A DNA stretch of 64,000 bases, taken from Rana temporaria (taxonomy: Eukaryota > Chordata > Amphibia > Anura > Ranidae). Location: contig NC_053489.1 in NCBI RefSeq assembly GCF_905171775.1, positions 593,195,844 through 593,259,843 of the forward strand, in the 5' to 3' direction. The notes beneath the pieces were generated by a model. The model was not told where the DNA came from. It saw nothing but the letters and a program-made list of their open reading frames with translations, and searched no databases. Shown piece after piece: positions 58,064 through 64,000 of this stretch; positions within the stretch are counted from its first letter, which is position 1; every line of letters starts with the position of its first letter. The position numbers and the translations under genes are program-made.

Positions 58064-58184
58064 AGTTATTGGCAGTTTTTGTTATTTTACTATACCAAAA
58101 ATACAGACAGAGGATATTAACAATTCAGAATATCCTAAATAACATAAATGAAAGCAATTTATTTAATTTCCCACACAGCTGTGC

Positions 58185-58212
58185 AACCCTAAACCCTAAT
58201 CCTAACCCTAAT
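58185..58212. repeat. Interstitial telomere-like run
   Basis: AACCCT AAACCCT AATCCT AACCCT AAT: four imperfect units of the vertebrate telomere repeat (CCCTAA strand) in otherwise AT-rich DNA. Confidence 0.7.
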
Positions 58213-58264
58213 AAGCATTCTTATCAGGAATTGAAATTAGCAATCTTTACAGTATAACAGAAAA

Positions 58265-59531
58265 TATCTCAAACTATTTGGGAACTGCTGCAAAACATAA
58301 TACATATCTCTCATTTTGAAATGATATATGCCTTAGTAACAGAAAAAATACTTTCTGACATTATTGTTAAGTTATTAATTAAAGCTCAACTTCAAGAAAA
58401 AAAGTAAAAGTTTCATAAGTTGTTCTCTAGCTAAACAGTTTCAAAATGTCCCCTAGCTAATCTGGATGTATTACATATTTACTTACTGGAACCCACAAAC
58501 ACATGCAGAGGGCAGCATCTCTTCTGAGATTCGAGACTGGTGACTGCTTGCTGTCTGCTGTTCTACTAACTTGTTTTGTTACCACCTTTCTTGTGGTGTC
58601 ACAGTGCCATTTTTTTGAAGACTAAAATTACCTTTTGCTGATTTAGGTGATGGATACTTTTTGCAGAGAATGTAAAAATCAGACCTTGCTTGTCATGTAA
58701 CCACTATTTCAGGTAAATGTGGAATGTGAGGGAAAAGTTACTTACTTAAATGGCCAGAGATGCTTTAGAACTTAAAGTGACACTAGATGTTAGCCTTATT
58801 TTCCAAAAAGAATGCATACATATCCACTACTTTATGGCCCTGTAATCTTATTTTTCATGAAATAGTTTCTCATCGTAACATCCTTTGCAATCTCCTGAAC
58901 CTCTCAATTTCCCCTTTACGTTTGATTGTTTGGAATGAACAGTGCAGGTTAGTTGCGGCCATGTGCACTGCTTTTTGCACACTCAAAGTCTTATTGTTAA
59001 TAGTCTGTAGCCCCTAGTTTATGTTGTGAGTGAGCAAGAGAGGGTGGCCATGGTTCTACAAACAGTGGGACTGTGAAACACAAACATAGGCACACTCTTC
59101 ATAGGAAGTCAAATCACAGCAGCAAAAAAGGAGTTTGGAGGAGGCTCAGAGCAATAGAAGACACCTTTCAGGGTTATATATTCTGTCACGATCAGAGGTT
59201 AGTTTCAAAGACCAGTTGCTATAGTAGTAGTGGAACTACCACCAACCAGCAGTGTAGGTACACAGACAGTCACCCTGGTGAATGACACAGGCTCACCTGA
59301 GGTGCAGAGTTTAAGTACTAGCCAGTGATCACTAGAGCTCCTGATGGTGGAGATTGATTTTATTGCGCATTAGTACTAGGTCACAGTTCTCAGAATCTCT
59401 CCACCAGGAGGTGAGCAAGCCAGGGTCTAGTAGCGGATAAACAGGTAGGGATCAAACAGAAACATAGTCAGTAAACAAGCCAAAGGTCACCAACGAGTAA
59501 TTACAAATGAAGAAAACTCGGGACGAAAATA
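58265..59531. other. Unassigned DNA
   Basis: No domain-bearing ORF. 58775-59010 may hold a decayed short repeat (AAAGTGACACTAGATG), not delimited. Confidence 0.4.
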
Positions 59532-59772
59532 GACAGCCGCACTCCAGATGAACTTCGGAAAGTTGTCTTTATTCAACAAAAGCAGGCATACACAGCAAGA
59601 CACAGCCACAGAAAGAGACAGCCGACATGTTTTGCACTACATTAGTGCTTAGTCTTGGCTAATGTAGTGCAAAACATGTCGGTTGTCCCTTTCTGTGGCT
59701 GTGTCTTGCTGCGTATGCCTGCTTTTATTGAATAAAGACAACTTTCTGAAGTTCATCTGGAGTGCGGCTGTC
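59532..59772. repeat. 241-bp near-perfect palindrome
   Basis: GACAGCCGCACTCCAGATGA at the left is matched by its complement at the right. Long stretches (GCAGGCATACACAGCAAGAC, GACATGTTTTGCACTACATT) pair around a centre near 59652 with only a few mismatches. Both arms carry TTTATT/AATAAA. It is probably a small foldback mobile element. Confidence 0.9.
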
Positions 59773-60249
59773 CATTTTCCTCCCAAATTTTCTTCATTTG
59801 CCTTGTGCATTGCCAGCACCTTGGTTTCCTGAGAGGTCCCTAATTGCTCACAAGATCCACCTGGAGCGGTGACTCCCTTCCCCCAATGAGTAATTACAGG
59901 TTGGGATCAGGCAGAAATATAGTTTAGGAACAAGCCAAGGGTCGATAATGAGTGGTATCTGGAAGGCAGCAGGAAAGATAGGAGCCAGATATTGGTTGGA
60001 GAGAGCACAATAATCTGGCAAACAGGAAGTCCAAAGTCATAGCTTAAATCAGGAAGTTTCAGACAGGATCATTCAAGGAATTGTCAAGGGAGCCATTCAG
60101 CATTCCAGGTAGCTCAGCAAGCAGTCTGACACAGTGGTTCTGGGGTCAAATCCAGGCTCTGACAAATACATTATTGAATAGAATTTATTTTTAAAGCAGA
60201 ATTTAGCATCATTACTCATATTATAGCAACCTGCTGCCTCATGGGACAT
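59773..60249. other. Unassigned DNA
   Basis: AAACAGGAAGTCC and similar motifs. A short direct repeat, CAATGAGTAATTACA (59884) and CAACGAGTAATTACA (59492), lies either side of the palindrome. No gene. Confidence 0.45.
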
Positions 60250-60876
60250 GTGACATTAGTAAGACCTCATCTGGAATATTCAGTTCAGTTTTGGGCCCCA
60301 GTTCTCAAAAAAGGACATTGGGGAACTGGAGAAAGTGCAGAGAAGGGAAACCAAACCCATAATAGGCATGGATGAGCTCAGCTATGCGTAAAGATTAGAG
60401 GAACTGAATTTATTCACTCTTGAGAAGAGGAGATTAAGGGGGATATGATTAACATGTACAAATATATAAGGGGTCCATATAGTGAATTTGGTGTTGATTT
60501 ATTCACTTCACGGTCAACACAAAGGACAAGGGGGCACTCTTTATGTCTAGAGGGAAGGAGATTTCACCTCCAAATACGGAAAGGTTTCTTCACAGTAAGA
60601 GCTGTGAAAATGTGAAATAGACTCCCTGCAGAGTTGGTTCTGACCAGCTCAGTAGATTGCTTTAAGAAAGGCCTGGATTCTTTCCTAAATGTACATAATA
60701 TAACTGGGTACTAACATTTATAGGTAAAGTTGATCCGGGGAATATCCGATTGCCTCTAGGGGGATCCAGAAGGAATTTTTTCCCCTGCTGTAGCAAATTG
60801 GATCGTGCTCTGCTGGGGTTTTTCGCCTTCCTCTGGATCAACTGTGGGTATAGAATTGGGTATATGGGATTGTATG
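60250..60876 (+). pseudogene. CR1/L2-like LINE RT C-terminal fragment
   Basis: From about 60256 the reading LVRPHLEYSVQFWAPVL, then ELEKVQRR, LEKRRLRGDM, YKYIRG and FFTVRAV, ending with FKKGLDSF, is the characteristic C-terminal tail of CR1/L2-clade reverse transcriptases. One-base shifts (near 60309) and stops break it. The RT catalytic core is missing. The 3' end continues after the solo LTR at 61912. Confidence 0.85.
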
Positions 60877-61911
60877 TGTAGTAAATCCCCCCGAAGGAGA
60901 TGCTGGATATTTTCGGGCGGCATGTTACCTCTATCTTCTCGCCGTCTAGGGTGGTAGATGAGAGTTGAGAAAGTTCAATGTCCACACTTTACACTTCTTT
61001 TTCTAGGATTTATTTGTAGAACTTGCTAAGGAAAGAAGAAGTGGATGAAAAAAAAGGTGGAAGGGTAACAAGTAGGTGCAAGATTTCAATCCAGAAACAC
61101 TTCTGCTTCCAGCAACACAGCTTTCGTCGCCACTCTAGCCAGAGTGGGTATTGCGCACCCGGATAGGACCCTCTCACTGGACTAGCAACCGGAGTGGCGC
61201 ACGGAAAAAAGTACAGTATCTGCCACAGACCTTCCTTTGAGTTGAGACACTTTCGGTCCAGAATCCCCTAGCACAGGATTCAGCACACTGATCTCTTCAG
61301 ATTAATTCCTGCAGAATTCAAGTCTGAGAGGCGATCACTATCAAGCCTCTCAGTACACGGTGCATCCTTCGATGAAGTTTCCAGGCCTCAACCGAGATAC
61401 CAGCCTCCAGCTTGGTCCTCTCCTATATAGGTCCTTCATAAAGTGGCTTTCTCCCTCCAGGATAGACCGCACAGGATCATCTTAAAACCGTAAACCCAGT
61501 CTGCTTACTGGGCCTACTTAATAGATCACAACCCTGGACCAACGTGGTTCCGGAGCCAGAATTGCAGGATCGTCACACCCCCAGCCAGGAGGGCCATGAG
61601 GTGGTGGGACGACAGACCAAGGTTCGATGACCCCGGTTCAATGGCATCTGTTCCTTAAGTACCCCTCCCCAGCATGCACATTGGGACGATCAACCCCCAC
61701 CGATTGGCCGCCGAGGGGAGACACCCAATATCACCCTGACTTAGCTGCTGCCACCCTTGGCCTGGGGTGGTTTCAACACCCCAGACAAACAATAGTGGTC
61801 ACTCACAGCACAGCCACGGCTGAAACAAAAGCCAAATTTAGCCAAAATTATACATATCTGAGTCAACTAAAATTTAAAGCAGTGCCAGCCCAACAGGGGG
61901 AGGCCGCTACA
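60877..61911 (-). mobile_element. Solo LTR, 1,035 bp, inside the CR1/L2 fragment
   Basis: It begins TGTAGTAAATC and ends GCCGCTACA. TATG flanks both sides (60873-60876 and 61912-61915). A CAAATAAATCC polyadenylation-like signal on the minus strand near 61008 and the lack of one on the plus strand give its orientation. No internal domain. Confidence 0.75.
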
Positions 61912-62010
61912 TATGATATTATTATTGTTATTATTATTATTTTTTTTTATGGTTGAACTGGATGGACTTGTGTCTTTTTTCAGCCTGACTAACTATGTAA
62001 CTATGTAACA
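61912..62010 (+). mobile_element. 3' end of the CR1/L2-like LINE
   Basis: An ATT-type microsatellite (61916-61950) followed by GGTTGAACTGGATGGACTTG and ACTATGTAACTATGTAAC, the usual tail of this frog LINE group. It continues 60876 across the LTR. Confidence 0.75.
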
Positions 62011-62123
62011 ATGTGACAACTCTAGCCCGTTGGCAGTACAATGTGGGTGTTCTTAAAGAGGTTTAAATTTAAAGTCAATTTCCAGGCTTCAAACATTCCC
62101 ACCAGTCCACCTTCCCTCCTTAA

Positions 62124-62566
62124 AGCGAGGTTCCAACCACAATTAGCATTTTTTAAATGTATGTCCTTTCATCATGCGTTTTTATAATATAAATCCGGTC
62201 ACTTACTATTTTACAATCCGCCACCGCTCCGCATAGTTATTAAAAAAAGATAGTTTATAAAACTATGTCCACACCGTTGTCATTTTGCTTGTGGGCATTG
62301 TGAAGCCCACAAGCACTTACTTCCTGGAAGTCTTGGATGGGGAGTGATAATTGGGTAGCGCACTGCATCCTGGGAAATTATGACACACATTTCCCAGGAG
62401 CATTAGAGGGAGATGATGTCAGAATCCTAGGTGATTCCAAAGGCAGATTTCGTGGGACCGCATAGCAACAGGCATTTCCAAATGAGTAAAAAAATATGTT
62501 TTTTCTTTTTTTCTTTTTTAGGTCTAATGAGCACAATAATGAAAAAATTGGGATGGAAACTCCACT
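62124..62566. mobile_element. TTAA-flanked MITE, 443 bp
   Basis: TTAA lies at 62120-62123 and 62567-62570. The ends are AGCGAGGTTCCAACC and, inverted, AGTGGAGTTTCCATCC. The interior has GTGGGCATTGTGAAGCCCAC and TGGGAAAT hairpins. It is non-coding. Confidence 0.78.
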
Positions 62567-62684
62567 TTAAACTGAGGGTCTCACAGTATGTTTATTTTTG
62601 CTTTTTCTTATAGCCTCTTTTCTGAGCTTGACAAGCCATACAGATGCAGAGCCTAGAATAAAATGTTTATCCTTTACTAGAAAG

Positions 62685-63396
62685 CAGTGGTGGCCCATCC
62701 ATTTAGGGCACATAGGCGCCACCCCCTCTATCACGCCACCCCCTATATGTATCATGGATAGATTCATGCATAGCATGAATCTATCAATGGCCATTGTGGC
62801 CACCCACTTTTCAGGCGTCTGGCCTCTTTTAGGAAACCAGTTGCCTGAATTACAGTGGCAGGGGTGTTTTTTTGAAGCACCTGATTAGAGCCATAGGCTC
62901 TATTAGGCTTCAAAATAGGATGGACTCAGAGTGCAGAGGATTGCACTTTGAGCCCACCCTGATGTGTTATAAAAGCAAATGAATATTTGCTTTTCTAACA
63001 CTTACCAATCTCTCCGCCAATCAGGAAGCATGGGTCCAGTACCTATCACCTGATTGGCTGAAAGGACAGGCACTCCTATTGGACACCTAGCAAGAAGAAA
63101 GAAGAGATGCATGGAGGACACAGCTCACTGCTGCCTGACTCACTGCCCGTCCCACAGCTCGCCGCTGTCATTCACTGCCTGACCCGCCACCAAGATGGAG
63201 TAAGTGCCAGTCAGACAGCGAGCGGACAGGTGGGGGATCACAGTGGCTGCAATTGATTGCACAGTGGCTGTATTTGATGGACACAGTGGCTGCATTTCAT
63301 GACACAGCAAGGCTGAAATAGATATATATTTTTTCAGTATTTTTCTGATTTTTTTAGCTTGTTCCGTGCCCCATTTTTGAGCACCAGCTGCCACTG
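62685..63396. mobile_element. hAT-type non-autonomous element, 712 bp
   Basis: The ends are CAGTGGTGGC and, inverted, CAGTGGCAGC. The 8-bp flanks CTAGAAAG (62677-62684) and CTAGGAAG (63397-63404) match at 7 of 8. The interior has a GATTCATGC hairpin (62759-62785), a GCATCTTTTGCTTTT-like hairpin region near 62970, and a short ACAGTGGCTGCATTTGATG repeat (63238-63310). Confidence 0.85.
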
Positions 63397-63404
63397 CTAG
63401 GAAG

Positions 63405-64000
63405 TCCTTTACGCTAAATAAAAAAATATAAAAATGAGTTGATTACATTGATAAACATTTTAGTATATTGTAGTTTATAGAATTATAATTTTTTTTTATA
63501 TTTTATATTATTTATTATCACTCAATGATATTATCTGTAAGTTTAAACCCTGCCATCTCTCCTTCTTCTAAAATGCCGAATAAAACTCCATGAATATGAA
63601 AAGAACAGGTTCCTTAACTTTTTAACCTGTCAACAGCTTAAAGCTTATCGTAAAGTATTGGCACTATGTAAAACCATCATTTAAATGCTGTTAATCAGCT
63701 TGTTTTTATGGCTATCTGATTCCTGACATATTAAAAAAAAGTAATTGTAAATTGAAAAATAATGTGTCAAGTTTAATTTACTGCCTTTCAGCAGGCAAAG
63801 CAAGTAGTTCCCTTGAAAAATCTGCAAAACATTGGTCTAGAGAATTAAACAGATATCACTGCACAGACTTTGATAAATGGGCTATGAAGATTTGACAAAA
63901 CAGGACCTGCAGAGACACAGAAAATAAAACAATTGTAAATTGTTCACTGAGCCTACACTGCTTTTGACAGACCCTATCAACATCTCAGAGGAACAAACAA
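63405..64000. other. Unassigned AT-rich DNA
   Basis: No ORF, repeat or RNA gene recognised to the window end. Confidence 0.5.

Overview
The window is vertebrate nuclear DNA, most likely from an anuran amphibian and plausibly a ranid frog. I infer this from many recurring frog-type repeats: palindromic MITEs with CGTACACACG or GGCCCGGATTCA ends, TTAA-flanked palindromes, L1/Tx1- and CR1/L2-like LINE remnants, Tc1 elements, and LTRs beginning TGTAGCG. I found no host protein-coding exon, tRNA or rRNA gene that I can support. Almost every recognisable coding stretch is a decayed transposon protein.

Layout. 1-7040: short non-autonomous DNA elements, two minisatellites, and a 2-kb inverted-repeat element carrying two younger insertions. 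7044-20545: an older repeat split by an 11,049-bp hAT transposon (7767-18815) with a perfect 8-bp target duplication. Inside it lie a CCAAT/TATA promoter, a higher-order satellite array, two near-identical copies of a second hAT nested in that array, and a frameshifted BED/hAT transposase. 20820-23166: further DNA-transposon derivatives. 23207-29760: a complete chromodomain-bearing Ty3/gypsy retrotransposon on the minus strand, with matching 5-bp target duplications, LTRs about 2% different, a damaged Gag-Pol frame and a MITE inserted five bases into one LTR. 29800-41360: MITEs, foldback elements and a Tc1 fragment. 41522-45705: two L1-like LINE remnants with MITE insertions. 45758-54935: a 148-bp hAT MITE, a full-length dead Tc1, a TTAA palindrome, a foldback hAT and a solo LTR. 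55651-58042: a terminus of the giant hAT family joined to a second L1-like ORF2 remnant. 58185-63396: a telomere-like run, a 241-bp hairpin, a CR1/L2 remnant split by a solo LTR, and two non-autonomous DNA elements.

The most notable structure is the 7.8-18.8 kb hAT. It appears to be a transposon within a satellite within a transposon. A 181-bp unit that ends in a splice-acceptor-like motif has been amplified between the promoter and the transposase ORF. It now forms an alternating 181/229-bp higher-order array, and an unrelated hAT landed in one unit and was duplicated with it. Exact target duplications elsewhere give a readable nesting order.
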